Below are positions 17,086 to 25,958 of a DNA stretch of 64,000 nucleotides, piece by piece. The DNA comes from Pseudomonas sp. M47T1 (GTDB taxonomy: Bacteria > Pseudomonadota > Gammaproteobacteria > Pseudomonadales > Pseudomonadaceae), in contig NZ_AJWX01000006.1 of the NCBI RefSeq assembly GCF_000263855.1, positions 178,504 to 242,503 of the forward strand. The letters run 5' to 3'. A model generated the notes under the pieces. That model saw only the letters and a list, made by a program, of their open reading frames with translations, made no database searches and was not told the origin of the DNA. The position numbers were made by a program, and so were the translations under genes. Position 1 is the first letter of the stretch. The number at the start of each line of letters is the position of its first letter.

Positions 17086-18147
17086 TTGCGGGTATTGTTG
17101 ATCAAGACCTCGTCCCTGGGCGATGTCATTCACGCGCTGCCGGCGCTGACTGATGCGGCCCGGGCCATTCCGGGCATTCGCTTTGATTGGGTGGTGGAAG
17201 AAGGCTTTGCCGAAATTCCCACGTGGCACCCGGCTGTGGATAAAGTCATTGCGGTGGCTATTCGCCGCTGGCGCAAGAACGTTTGGGAAACCATCAAGAC
17301 AGGCCAATGGCGACGCTTCAAGCAAAGCCTGGCCGAGCGTAAGTACGACTTGGTGATCGATGCCCAAGGCCTGCTGAAAAGTGCGCTGCTGACCCGTTAC
17401 GTCAAAGCGCCGATCGCCGGCCTTGACCGTGAGTCGGCCCGTGAGGCGCTGGCCAGCCGGTTCTACGACCGACGCCTGGCCGTGGGCCGGGGCCAACATG
17501 CCGTTGAGCGCTTGCGCCGGCTGTTCGCCCTGGCGCTGGGTTATGACCTGCCGCCAGGCCAGGGTGAATACGGCCTGGCCGCCGAGCGGCTGGGCAATGG
17601 CAAATCGCGCGTGCCATACGTGGTGTTCCTCCACGGCACCACCTGGGACACCAAGCACTGGCCCGAGCTGTACTGGCGTGAAATGGCCGAGCGGCTGGGC
17701 CATGCCGGCATCCAAGTGCACCTGCCGTGGGGCAACCTGGCCGAGCATGAGCGGGCCCAACGTATTGCCGCAGGCTTGAAAAATACTGTGGTACTGCCCA
17801 AATTGAACCTGGCGGGCGTTGCGAAAGTACTGGTGGCCGCCCGTGCCTGCGTAGCCGTCGACACCGGCCTTGGCCACCTGGCGGCCGCGCTGGATGTGCC
17901 GACCATTTCCCTGTTCGGCCCCACCAACCCGGGGCTGACCGGTGCCTATGGCCGCGACCAGGAACACCTGGCCAGCGATTTCGCCTGTGTGCCTTGCTTG
18001 TCCAAGACCTGTACTTATCAGCCGACGCCGGAAGACCAGCGTCGGTTCGACCTTAAACGCGAGTGGCCCTTGTGCTTCACTCGCCTGAATCCCGAGCGTG
18101 TGGCGAGCCGACTAAGCGCATTGTTACTGGCTGAGGATCTTCGTTGA
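17086..18147 (+). CDS. waaC: LPS heptosyltransferase I
   Basis: WaaC transfers the first heptose to Kdo of the inner core. The 353-residue GT9 protein starts at TTG 17086, one base after waaF, giving the expected N-terminus MRVLLIKTSSLGDVIHALPA. The HGTTWDTKHWPE segment near 185 and VDTGLGHLAAALDVPTISLFGP near 265 mark the ADP-heptose binding half. The use of TTG and the tight spacing suggest translational coupling to waaF. Its stop TGA shares a base with the waaG ATG. Confidence 0.95.
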   Translation: MRVLLIKTSSLGDVIHALPALTDAARAIPGIRFDWVVEEGFAEIPTWHPAVDKVIAVAIRRWRKNVWETIKTGQWRRFKQSLAERKYDLVIDAQGLLKSALLTRYVKAPIAGLDRESAREALASRFYDRRLAVGRGQHAVERLRRLFALALGYDLPPGQGEYGLAAERLGNGKSRVPYVVFLHGTTWDTKHWPELYWREMAERLGHAGIQVHLPWGNLAEHERAQRIAAGLKNTVVLPKLNLAGVAKVLVAARACVAVDTGLGHLAAALDVPTISLFGPTNPGLTGAYGRDQEHLASDFACVPCLSKTCTYQPTPEDQRRFDLKREWPLCFTRLNPERVASRLSALLLAEDLR

Positions 18148-19271
18148 TGCAACTGGCGTTTGTTCTATACAAGTATTTCCCTTTTGGCGGGCTGCAGCGC
18201 GACTTCATGCGCATTGCCCTGGAGTGCCAGAAGCGTGGGCACCAGATCCGCGTGTATACGCTGATCTGGGAAGGCGACGTGCCGGCCGGTTTCGAGGTGC
18301 TGGTGGGGCCGGTCAAGGCCTTCTCCAACCACCGTCGCAACATCAAGTTCAGCGCCTGGATGGAAAAGGACCTGGCCGCGCGCCCGGTCGACCGCGTAAT
18401 TGGCTTCAACAAACTACCGGGCCTGGACGTGTATTACGCCGCTGACGGCTGCTACGAGGACAAGGCGCAAACCCTGCGCAACCCCATGTATCGCCTGTGG
18501 GGCCGTTACCAGCATTTCGCCGAATTCGAGCGCTCGGTGTTCGCGCCCGAGGCAAAAACCGAAATCCTGATGATTTCCGAGGTTCAGCAGCCGCTGTTCA
18601 TCAAGCATTACCACACCCCGATCGAGCGCTTTCACCTGCTGCCACCGGGTATTTCCCTGGACCGCCGGGCGCCGGCCAATGCCGCGCAGATCCGTGCCGA
18701 GTTCCGGGCCGAGTTCAAGCTGGGTGACGATGACCTGTTGCTGGTGCAGATCGGTTCGGGCTTCAAGACCAAGGGCGTGGACCGCAGCCTCAAGGCCCTG
18801 GCCGCCTTGCCGGCCGACTTGAAGAAGCGCACGCGCCTGTTCGTCATCGGCCAGGACGAACCGAAGTTCTTCCAATTGCAAGCTGCTGCACTGGGCCTCA
18901 GCGACCAGGTCGATATCATGAAAGGGCGCAGCGATATCCCGCGCTTCCTGCTCGGAGCCGACCTGCTGATTCACCCGGCGTACAACGAAAACACCGGTAC
19001 CGTGTTGCTCGAAGCTGCCGTAGCCGGCCTGCCGGTGCTGGTGTCGGCGGTGTGTGGTTACGCCCACTACATCGCCGAGGCCGACTGTGGCCTGGTGCTG
19101 GACGAGCCGTTCGATCAGGCGCAACTGAACCAGTACCTGTCGCGCATGCTCGCCGACCCTCAGGCGCGCGCCGATTGGGGCCGCAACGGCTTGACCTTCG
19201 CCGACAGCGCCGACCTGTACAGCATGCCCCAGCACGCCGCCGACGTGATTGTGTCCGGAGCCGCCTCATGA
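18147..19271 (+). CDS. waaG: LPS core glycosyltransferase WaaG
   Basis: WaaG is a GT4-family enzyme that adds the first outer-core hexose (GalN in P. aeruginosa) to heptose II. The 374-residue protein has the N-terminal MQLAFVLYKYFPFGGLQRDF membrane-binding and acceptor region. The C-terminal donor-site motif is HPAYNENTGTVLLEAAVAGLPV. The chosen ATG overlaps the waaC stop (TGATG). A TTG one codon earlier is possible but less likely. The gene ends overlapping waaP by four bases (ATGA). Confidence 0.94.
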   Translation: MQLAFVLYKYFPFGGLQRDFMRIALECQKRGHQIRVYTLIWEGDVPAGFEVLVGPVKAFSNHRRNIKFSAWMEKDLAARPVDRVIGFNKLPGLDVYYAADGCYEDKAQTLRNPMYRLWGRYQHFAEFERSVFAPEAKTEILMISEVQQPLFIKHYHTPIERFHLLPPGISLDRRAPANAAQIRAEFRAEFKLGDDDLLLVQIGSGFKTKGVDRSLKALAALPADLKKRTRLFVIGQDEPKFFQLQAAALGLSDQVDIMKGRSDIPRFLLGADLLIHPAYNENTGTVLLEAAVAGLPVLVSAVCGYAHYIAEADCGLVLDEPFDQAQLNQYLSRMLADPQARADWGRNGLTFADSADLYSMPQHAADVIVSGAAS

Positions 19272-20074
19272 AGCTGATGCTTGCCGAGCCGTTCAAGACC
19301 CTGTGGGCCGAGCGTGATCCCTTCGAGGCCGTGGAGGCCTTGCAGGGCGAGGTGTATCGCGAGCTGGAAGCACGGCGCACCCTGCGCACCGAAGTCGACG
19401 GCCGGGGTTATTTCGTCAAGATCCACCGCGGCATCGGCTGGGGCGAGATCGTCAAGAACCTGGTCACCGCCAAGCTGCCGGTACTCGGTGCCGGCCAGGA
19501 ATGGCAGGCCATCGAGCGCCTGCAGGAAGCCGGCGTGGCGACCATGACCGCCGTGGCCTATGGCGAGCGCAACAGCAACCCGGCCGACCAGCACTCGTTC
19601 ATCATCACCGAAGAACTGGCGCCCACGGTCAGCCTGGAAGATTTCAGCATCAACTGGCGCACTGAGCCACCGCAGCCGCGCCTCAAGCGCGCGCTGATCG
19701 ACGAGGTGGCGCGCATGGTCGGGATGATGCACCGCGCCGGGGTCAACCACCGCGACTGCTACATTTGCCACTTCCTGCTGCACACCGACAAACCGGTGAC
19801 GCCGGATGACTTCAGGCTCTCGGTCATCGACCTGCACCGCGCCCAGACCCGTCCGGCCATTACCCGCCGCTGGCGCAACAAGGACCTGGCCGCGCTGTAT
19901 TTTTCGGCGCTGGACATCGGCCTGACTCGCCGCGACAAGCTGCGTTTCCTGCGCGGTTACTTCCAGCAACCGCTGCGGCAGATCCTCAAGGAAGAAGCAC
20001 GCCTGCTGGCCTGGCTGGAGGGCAAGGCGGAAAAGCTCTATGCCCGTAAACTTCGCTACGGGGACGCGCTCTGA
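19268..20074 (+). CDS. waaP: LPS heptose I kinase WaaP (RfaP)
   Basis: WaaP phosphorylates heptose I of the LPS core, a modification needed for outer-membrane integrity and, in P. aeruginosa, for viability. The 268-residue protein has a eukaryote-like kinase fold. The catalytic loop HRDCYICHF places the aspartate at D163, the residue I recall as catalytic in P. aeruginosa WaaP, and the metal-binding segment is VIDLHRAQ. The ATG at 19268 overlaps the waaG stop and gives the family N-terminus MKLMLAEPFKTLW. Upstream in-frame sequence belongs to the waaG overlap. It is followed without gap by three more kinase-like genes. Confidence 0.95.
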   Translation: MKLMLAEPFKTLWAERDPFEAVEALQGEVYRELEARRTLRTEVDGRGYFVKIHRGIGWGEIVKNLVTAKLPVLGAGQEWQAIERLQEAGVATMTAVAYGERNSNPADQHSFIITEELAPTVSLEDFSINWRTEPPQPRLKRALIDEVARMVGMMHRAGVNHRDCYICHFLLHTDKPVTPDDFRLSVIDLHRAQTRPAITRRWRNKDLAALYFSALDIGLTRRDKLRFLRGYFQQPLRQILKEEARLLAWLEGKAEKLYARKLRYGDAL

Positions 20075-20808
20075 TGGCCGGTTGGAACCTTGACCCTGGC
20101 TACGCGCACCTGCAAGCCGAATTCGGCACCCTGGACGCGGTGTTCGCGCTCAAGGGTGAACACCTGACCCGCGACCCTCTGTCGGAGGTCAGCCGCGTCA
20201 ACATTGGCGGAGTGAATTACTACGTCAAGCGCTACACCGGCGCCGGCAAAGGCTTGCGCCGCTACTTGGGCCGGCCACGGGTGAAGTCCGAGTGGCAGAA
20301 CCTCAAGCGCTTCGCCAAGTGGGGCATTCCCACCGCAGAGATCGTCGGCTGGGGCCTTGAGCGCAAAGGTGCAGCCTTCCATCGCGGCGCGCTGATCACC
20401 CGCGAGCTGGCCAATACCGAGGACATGTCCGCGCTGGCCGACAATCACGATCCGCGCCTGAAAGACCGCAGCTGGGTGGATGGCATTAGCCAGCAACTGG
20501 CCCGTGCCACCCGTGCCATGCATGACCAGCACTTCACCCATAACGACCTGAAGTGGCGCAACCTGTTGGTGGACGACAAGAACACCCTGTTCTTCATCGA
20601 CTGCCCCAATGGCGCATTCTGGATCAGCTTCTGGCTTCGCTACCGCATCACCAAGGACTTGGCCTGCCTGGACAAGGTGGCCAAGTACCAACTGTCCAAC
20701 ACCCAGCGCCTGCGTTTCTACCTGCAATACCGCCGCCGTCAGCGCCTTAATGCGTCCGACAAGCGCCGTATCCGTCACATCATCACGTTTTTCGAGGGCC
20801 GCGAATGA
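20074..20808 (+). CDS. LPS kinase, InaA/WapP-like family
   Basis: The 244-residue protein belongs to the lipopolysaccharide kinase (InaA) family of small kinase-fold proteins. The catalytic loop reads FTHNDLKWRNLLV near residue 158 and the metal-binding segment reads FFIDCPNG, with Asp retained in both. The start overlaps the waaP stop by one base (TGATG). In P. aeruginosa the corresponding genes after waaP are implicated in extra core phosphates on heptose. The exact acceptor position cannot be told from sequence. Confidence 0.88.
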   Translation: MAGWNLDPGYAHLQAEFGTLDAVFALKGEHLTRDPLSEVSRVNIGGVNYYVKRYTGAGKGLRRYLGRPRVKSEWQNLKRFAKWGIPTAEIVGWGLERKGAAFHRGALITRELANTEDMSALADNHDPRLKDRSWVDGISQQLARATRAMHDQHFTHNDLKWRNLLVDDKNTLFFIDCPNGAFWISFWLRYRITKDLACLDKVAKYQLSNTQRLRFYLQYRRRQRLNASDKRRIRHIITFFEGRE

Positions 20809-21557
20809 GCGACTTCTTCGCTGACGCCGAGCGCGGCTTGCTCGAGCGCCATGGCCTGGCCAGTTTCGACACCCTGTGGACCTTGCAACTGGACCCGGTG
20901 GACGAGCCCAACACGGCCCGCGGCGGTTACAGCCAGGTGTTTCGCCTGGAGCTGGAGGGTAAAGGGTTCTACCTCAAGCGCCAGCGCGGCTACCTGACCC
21001 GAACCTTGCACCATCCGTTCGGCGAGCCGACGTTTTCTCGCGAGTTTCGCAATATCCGCCGTTATCAGCAGTTGGCGATCCCGGCGCTGCAGGCAGCCTA
21101 CTATGGCGAGCGCAAACTTGAGGGCGACCGCTGCGCCATCCTGATGACCCGCGCCCTGGACGGCTGGACCGACCTGGATGGTCTGCTGGTGGAGTGGGGC
21201 AGCAGCACCGCAGCGCGGCGCCAGGCCATCCTGGCTGCATGCGGTACCTTGGCGCGCACGCTGCACGGCGCCGGCCAGGTGCACGGCTGCTTCTACCCCA
21301 AGCATATTTTCCTGCGCCAGGGCGCCCACGGTTACCAGGCGCAACTGATCGACCTGGAGAAAACCCGCCCGGCGCTGTTCGGCCGGCGTGATCGGGTTCG
21401 TGACCTGGAACCTTTGCTGCGCCGCGCGCCCATGTGGGGCGAAGGTGACATTCGGGTATTCCTGGCCGCTTACCTGAACCAGGACGGCGCCAGCCCTGTT
21501 GTACAGGACTGGTTGCAGCGCCTGACGCGCCGTCGCAGCCACAAGGAGGGCCGCTGA
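20805..21557 (+). CDS. LPS kinase, InaA family
   Basis: The 250-residue kinase-fold protein overlaps the previous gene by four bases (ATGA). A nucleotide-binding region (GGYSQVFRLELEGKGFYLKRQ, about 45-65) is followed by VHGCFYPKHIFLR near 163 and LIDLEKTR near 183. The catalytic loop has HGCF where a typical kinase has HRD or HGD, as in other InaA-family members, so catalysis is plausible but unproven. It belongs to the waaP-linked phosphorylation cluster of the core operon. Confidence 0.86.
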   Translation: MSDFFADAERGLLERHGLASFDTLWTLQLDPVDEPNTARGGYSQVFRLELEGKGFYLKRQRGYLTRTLHHPFGEPTFSREFRNIRRYQQLAIPALQAAYYGERKLEGDRCAILMTRALDGWTDLDGLLVEWGSSTAARRQAILAACGTLARTLHGAGQVHGCFYPKHIFLRQGAHGYQAQLIDLEKTRPALFGRRDRVRDLEPLLRRAPMWGEGDIRVFLAAYLNQDGASPVVQDWLQRLTRRRSHKEGR

Positions 21558-22990
21558 TGCGCCTGTCCGAACTCAAGCACGCCGGGCGCACCCCGGCGCT
21601 GCCGCTGAACCTGACCCTGGCCGATGCGGCCGGCAGTGCCGAGCTGCAATTGCTCAGCCTGTTGCGCGTGTTGCCGGGCCAGCGCTACGTGGGCGCGGGT
21701 ATCTGGCGCGGGCGCACGGTGCTGGCCAAAGTGCTCGTGGGCCCCAAGGCCGCGCGACATTTTCAGCGTGAGCGCGATGGCGTCAAGCGTCTGGCCGACC
21801 AGGGCCTGACCACGCCGTTGTTGCTGGCCGAAGGCTTGCAGGACGGCGAGGGCGGCTGGCTGCTGTTCGAGTATCTGGAAAACGCGCAGAGCCTGGCGCA
21901 AGCCTGGGCGGCGGTAGAGGCGCTGCCGGTGCTGGCCGATGAACAGACCCAAGTGCTGGGCGAGGCCCTGGCGGCCGTCGCGCAGATGCACGCCAAGGGC
22001 CTGTGGCAGGAAGACCTGCACCTGGACAATCTGCTGCGCTGCAACGGTGAGCTGTACCTGATCGATGGCGCCGGTATTTGCGCCGAGGAAGCGGGCAAGC
22101 CGTTGTCACGCCAACGCGTGCTGCAGAACCTGGGCGTCTTTTTCGCCCAGTTGCCCAAGCCCTTCGAGCCGTTTATCGAAGAACTGCTGGTGTATTACCT
22201 GTTGGCCAATGGTGAGCATGCCTTGCCGCTGGAAGCACTGCTCAAGCAGGTGGACAAGGTACGTAGCTGGCGCCTGAAAGACTTCCTCGCCAAGGTGGGC
22301 CGCGAGTGTAGCCTGTTCGCGGTAAAGCGCGGGGCGTTCATGCTGCGTGCCATTCGCCGGGAAGAAGAACCGGCCATGCTGCCGGTGCTGGCCCAGGCCG
22401 ATGCGCTGCTGGACCAGGGGCGCTTGTACAAGACTGGCGGTGCGGCCAGCGTTGGGCAGGTGCAAGCTCAGGGTCGCACCTTGGTGATCAAGCGCTACAA
22501 CATCAAGCACTTCGCCCACTGGCTCAAGCGCTTCTGGCGCCCCAGCCGCGCCTGGCATTCCTGGGTGCAGGGCAATCGCCTGGCATTCCTTGGCATTGCC
22601 ACGCCCACGCCGCTGGCCGTACTGGAAAAACGTTTCCTGTGGCTGCGCCGCAGTGCGTATCTGGTAACCGAGCACCTGGCGGGGCCGGACCTGATCGAGC
22701 GTTTCGCGCCCTACGTCGATACCGCAGCGGTACCCGAAGCAGAACTGACCGCGCTGGACCAACTGTTTGCCGACCTGATCCGCGAGCGCATCAGCCATGG
22801 TGACTTCAAGGGCCACAACCTGTTTTGGGACAACGGCCGCTGGTCGCTGATTGACCTGGACGCCATGTGCCAACACGGCAGCCAGGCCAGCTTCGCCCCG
22901 GCGTACGCCCGCGACCGCGCGCGCTTCCTGCGCAACTGGCCGGCCGACAGCGCCCTGACCCACATGCTCGACCAGCGGCTGCCGCGCTGA
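21557..22990 (+). CDS. Tandem kinase-fold protein of the LPS core cluster
   Basis: At 477 residues this protein is about twice the length of its neighbours and contains two kinase-like lobes. The first has WQEDLHLDNLL near 154 and LIDGAGI near 172. The second has ISHGDFKGHNLFWDN near 414 and LIDLDAM near 433. The second loop looks catalytically complete (HGD and IDLD), while the first has LHLDN in place of HGD. The start shares a base with the preceding stop, so it is cotranscribed with waaP. The role is probably core phosphorylation or regulation of it; the substrate is unknown. Confidence 0.82.
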   Translation: MRLSELKHAGRTPALPLNLTLADAAGSAELQLLSLLRVLPGQRYVGAGIWRGRTVLAKVLVGPKAARHFQRERDGVKRLADQGLTTPLLLAEGLQDGEGGWLLFEYLENAQSLAQAWAAVEALPVLADEQTQVLGEALAAVAQMHAKGLWQEDLHLDNLLRCNGELYLIDGAGICAEEAGKPLSRQRVLQNLGVFFAQLPKPFEPFIEELLVYYLLANGEHALPLEALLKQVDKVRSWRLKDFLAKVGRECSLFAVKRGAFMLRAIRREEEPAMLPVLAQADALLDQGRLYKTGGAASVGQVQAQGRTLVIKRYNIKHFAHWLKRFWRPSRAWHSWVQGNRLAFLGIATPTPLAVLEKRFLWLRRSAYLVTEHLAGPDLIERFAPYVDTAAVPEAELTALDQLFADLIRERISHGDFKGHNLFWDNGRWSLIDLDAMCQHGSQASFAPAYARDRARFLRNWPADSALTHMLDQRLPR

Positions 22991-23023
22991 GGCCCCGAAC
23001 CCGGCCGTTTTGTCAGGTATCGC

Positions 23024-23050
23024 GTAGGAGCGGCCGGTGGCCGCGATCCA
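23024..23050. repeat. REP-like hairpin between kinase gene and TonB receptor gene
   Basis: GTAGGAGCGGCCGGTGGCCG contains the perfect inverted repeat GCGGCC-GGT-GGCCGC at 23030-23044. GTAGGAGCGG is a common flank of P. putida-type REP elements. It lies between the convergent ends of the LPS kinase gene and the receptor gene and may serve as a terminator. Confidence 0.55.
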
Positions 23051-23120
23051 CGCTACAACGCCGAAGCGCCTGCGGACCTTTGCGCAGCCTTCGGCAGCTC
23101 CGGTACTGTGATGCCTGTGA

Positions 23121-25232
23121 TCAGAAGCCGTATTCCAGCCCCACCCCGGCATACCACGACAACCCCGGCGCTGCTTCGTAGTAGCGCTTGTTGCTGTCGC
23201 CAACAATGACCGAGCCCACGTACTGACGGTCCAGCAAATTGTCCAGGCGCAAGGTCTGGTGGAAGGTCCAGTGGTCCACCTTCTGTTCGAACCTGGTGCG
23301 CCAGTTGAACACCGCATAGGCCGGCGCCGCCTTGTCCTGGTTGGTGTCTTCGACATACACCTTGCTGCGGTACATGCCCTCGATTGCAGTGCTGACCCAA
23401 TCCTGCGGTTGCCACTTCAGCTCGCCAAACAGTGTGTCCTTGGGCACACCGGGCAGGTAGTTGCCCTTGTCTACCTGCTTGGCGCTGGTGCCGCTGCCGC
23501 TGACAAAGTCACTGTCGTAGGTGGCATTGAGGTGGGTATAGGCGACCTGCGTGCTCCAGGTGGGCGTCAACTGGCTGTCCAGCGACAGCTCCAGCCCGCG
23601 GCGCAGGGTGCGCCCGGCGTTCTGGTAGCTGGTGCGGCCGTCAGTGGATTGGGCCACCACCAGCTCATCGTCGGTGGTGATCTGGAACAGCGCGGCATTG
23701 ATGCGCGTATCGGCGCCTACCTTGGCCTTTATGCCGATTTCGTACTGCTTGCTTTCCGATGGCTTGAGATCGAAGTTAAAGCCTTCGGCATTGCCTGGCG
23801 CATAGGCCATTTCCGCCTGGGTAGGCGTTTCGAAGCCCTTGCCGACGCTGACGTAGCCATGCAGGTTTTCGGTGAGCGCGTACATCACGCTCAACGATGG
23901 TGTGTTTTGCTGGTAGTCCTTGTTGCCGCTGGCGTCGCCATTGCTCAGGAACTTGTCATCAACGTCCATGCGCATGGTGCTGTGGCGCACGCCGGCCTGC
24001 AGTGTCCAGTCACCCAGCGCCCAGTTGGCCTGCACGAACGGGTCCAGGCTGGTGGCGGTGTCGATCTCGTCCCGGGCCAGGGCGCCTTTGACGCCCAGGG
24101 TGTTGCCGATGTAGTTCTGGTAGCCCTGGCGGTCATCCTGGCTGCGGTCATAGTCCAGCCCGGCGATGATCTTGAGGTCGCCGGGCGCGCTGAGAATCGG
24201 CTGAATCCAGTGCAGGCTGCCGCCGTAGAAGGTTCGATCGAAATTGACCACACCGCCGCCACGAGTGTCAGCGGCGGTGCCCTTGGGAATCGACAGGTAC
24301 TGAATCACGCTGCGGGTGCCGTAATAACTGGTGACCTGCAGCGTCGCGTCACCCAAATACCGCTCGTAAGTCACCCCCAACTGCTTATGGTCGATGCTCT
24401 TGCGCGTGTTGTAGGTCAGCGCGCTGCTGGCCACCGAGCGCGGGTCGGCCTTGTAGGCGTCCCAGGTCTGGCCCAGCGGGTCCTGCGTGCCGTCCTGCTC
24501 CAGGCTGCTGTAGATCAGCGCCAGCTTGCTATCATCGTCGGGCTTGAGGTTGAGCTTGGCGAAGGTGGTGTCACGCCGCGCTGCGCTGTGGTCGCGGTAG
24601 CCATCGGTGTCCATGCGCGAGGCGTCCAGCACAAAGCCGGTGTCCTCATCGATGCCACCTTCGGCATACACATGGTTTTTGCTCATGCCGTCACTGCCCA
24701 TCAGCGTCTCGGCGCCGACCTTGGGCGCGCCTTCGCCATCGCGGGAAAACATCTGGATCACGCCTCCGGCGTTGCTGCCATACAGGGTCGCGGCCGGCCC
24801 GCGCAGCACCTCGATGCGATCGGCGGTATCCAGGTTGAAGGTCGCCGCCTGGCCCTGGCCATCGGGCGTGCTGGCCGGAATGCCATCGGCAATCAACTTC
24901 AAGCCCCGCACCCCGAACGCCGACCGCGCGCCAAAACCGCGCGAGGAGATTTGCAGGTCTTGCGCATAGTTTTGGCGGTTCTGCACCACCAGCCCGGGAA
25001 TGCGCTGCAGCGCCTCGGACGCGTTGATCCCCAGTTGCCCGTCGCTGATCTGCTCATGGCTGACGCTGTCCACGGAATAGGGCAGGTCAAAGCTGCTGTT
25101 CTGGCTGCGCGAACCGCTGACCACCACGGAGTCCAGCACGATTTCAGGCGTATCGGCCTGGGCCAGGGGGGTGGCCAGCAGCAGGCCGGTGAGCAGGGAG
25201 CGGCGGCGCAGGAAGGGGGGGGCGGCGGTCAT
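23121..25232 (-). CDS. TonB-dependent outer-membrane receptor
   Basis: This 703-residue beta-barrel receptor probably imports an iron chelate or another scarce solute using TonB energy. An N-terminal signal sequence (RRSLLTGLLLATPLAQA, cleaved after about residue 26) precedes DTPEIVLDSVVVSGSR, the likely TonB box region. The plug domain follows (RIPGLVVQNRQNYAQDLQIS, then RIEVLRGPAATLYGSNAGGV near 145). The barrel ends in the aromatic LEYGF expected for outer-membrane insertion. No signalling N-terminal extension is present. It runs against the LPS core operon and splits it. The ligand cannot be named from sequence. Confidence 0.93.
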   Translation of the reverse strand: MTAAPPFLRRRSLLTGLLLATPLAQADTPEIVLDSVVVSGSRSQNSSFDLPYSVDSVSHEQISDGQLGINASEALQRIPGLVVQNRQNYAQDLQISSRGFGARSAFGVRGLKLIADGIPASTPDGQGQAATFNLDTADRIEVLRGPAATLYGSNAGGVIQMFSRDGEGAPKVGAETLMGSDGMSKNHVYAEGGIDEDTGFVLDASRMDTDGYRDHSAARRDTTFAKLNLKPDDDSKLALIYSSLEQDGTQDPLGQTWDAYKADPRSVASSALTYNTRKSIDHKQLGVTYERYLGDATLQVTSYYGTRSVIQYLSIPKGTAADTRGGGVVNFDRTFYGGSLHWIQPILSAPGDLKIIAGLDYDRSQDDRQGYQNYIGNTLGVKGALARDEIDTATSLDPFVQANWALGDWTLQAGVRHSTMRMDVDDKFLSNGDASGNKDYQQNTPSLSVMYALTENLHGYVSVGKGFETPTQAEMAYAPGNAEGFNFDLKPSESKQYEIGIKAKVGADTRINAALFQITTDDELVVAQSTDGRTSYQNAGRTLRRGLELSLDSQLTPTWSTQVAYTHLNATYDSDFVSGSGTSAKQVDKGNYLPGVPKDTLFGELKWQPQDWVSTAIEGMYRSKVYVEDTNQDKAAPAYAVFNWRTRFEQKVDHWTFHQTLRLDNLLDRQYVGSVIVGDSNKRYYEAAPGLSWYAGVGLEYGF
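25122..25206. repeat. Direct repeat copy A, 5' end of the TonB receptor gene
   Basis: This 85-base stretch, encoding the receptor's signal peptide and the following DTPEIVLDSVV, is nearly identical to copy B about 331 bases away in the same orientation. Shared blocks include GGAGTCCAGCACGATTTCAG and GCCAGCAGCAGGCCGGTGAG. Confidence 0.85.
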
Positions 25233-25380
25233 GGTGGGGGCGGTCCAGGAGGGAGGAATGTACGGAGCCGGACAAGTCTACCAACACCAAGCCGTAGCCG
25301 CTGCTGACCGCGACCTCACGCCGAACATCCAAGGCGCGCCGTGGAGATATACCAGGCCATGGACTGCTGGAACCAGACCT

Positions 25381-25436
25381 GTGGGAGCGGGCTCTGCCCG
25401 CGAAGCGCCGCGCGGGCGGCGCGCGGTCTGATGGGC
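25381..25436. repeat. REP-like element between the two receptor-gene copies
   Basis: GCGGGC-TCT-GCCCGC (25387-25401) is a perfect hairpin followed by GAAGCGCCGCGCGGGCGGCG. It shares its core with the element at 5281-5330. Its position between copies A and B suggests a role in, or a relic of, the duplication. Confidence 0.65.
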
Positions 25437-25452
25437 GCAGAGAAAACGTCGG

Positions 25453-25537
25453 CACCACGGAGTCCAGCACGATTTCAGGCGTATCAGCCTGGGCCTGGGG
25501 GCGGGCCAGCAGCAGGCCGGTGAGCAGGGAGCGACGG
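25453..25537 (-). pseudogene. Direct repeat copy B, truncated remnant of a TonB receptor gene start
   Basis: The reverse strand encodes RRSLLTGLLLARPQAQADTP followed by EIVLDSVV, matching the signal peptide and first mature residues of the intact receptor with few changes. The similarity stops after about 85 bases and no plug or barrel sequence follows. It is therefore a broken second copy of the gene's start, left by duplication or recombination. Confidence 0.8.
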
Positions 25538-25603
25538 CTGGCTACGCATGGAGGTTCGAATCGCTGCGTACGTCTGTCTCTTGCATGACTTGAATAACAC
25601 CCA

Positions 25604-25828
25604 ATGCACAGACGATTCCTTATTTTGGTTTTCAGCATTGCACTGACAGGTTGCACCCTCATGGAATGGACTGCCGACCAGGGCTTTGGCTGGCACCCCC
25701 GTGACCCCAAGGCACGTTTCCAATGCGAAATGGACCCGCTGAAGCCCGGCTGCGCCTATTACCTCGATGACTACCAGGCGGACCTGATCAAACTGCGTGA
25801 GCCTCCGCCCCTCGCCCCAGAGGCCTGA
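25604..25828 (+). CDS. Small predicted lipoprotein
   Basis: The 74-residue product starts MHRRFLILVFSIALTGC, a short basic end, a hydrophobic core and an LTGC lipobox, so Cys17 would be lipidated and the protein attached to a membrane. The mature part (MEWTADQGFGWHPRDPKARF, two more cysteines, an acidic and Pro-rich tail) matches no family I recognise. There is no clear ribosome site before the ATG. It sits between the receptor remnant and the carbamoyltransferase gene. The lipobox and clean length make a real gene likely but not certain. Confidence 0.65.
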   Translation: MHRRFLILVFSIALTGCTLMEWTADQGFGWHPRDPKARFQCEMDPLKPGCAYYLDDYQADLIKLREPPPLAPEA

Positions 25829-25884
25829 ACACCCGTGATGCCACGGCAACATGCCCCCATATGCCGCCCCCCGCACGAATGCGC

Positions 25885-25890
25885 TATAAT
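25885..25890 (+). promoter_or_regulatory. -10 element upstream of the carbamoyltransferase gene
   Basis: A consensus TATAAT lies 69 bases before the TTG start. No good -35 was seen 17 bases upstream. If used, it would restart transcription of the second half of the LPS core cluster downstream of the receptor-gene insertion. Confidence 0.45.
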
Positions 25891-25958
25891 CCCGCCCTTT
25901 CGCCGCCGACAGCCCATTGGCCCTCGGCGCATATATTCCGTTGAAAGAGGCTAGACCC

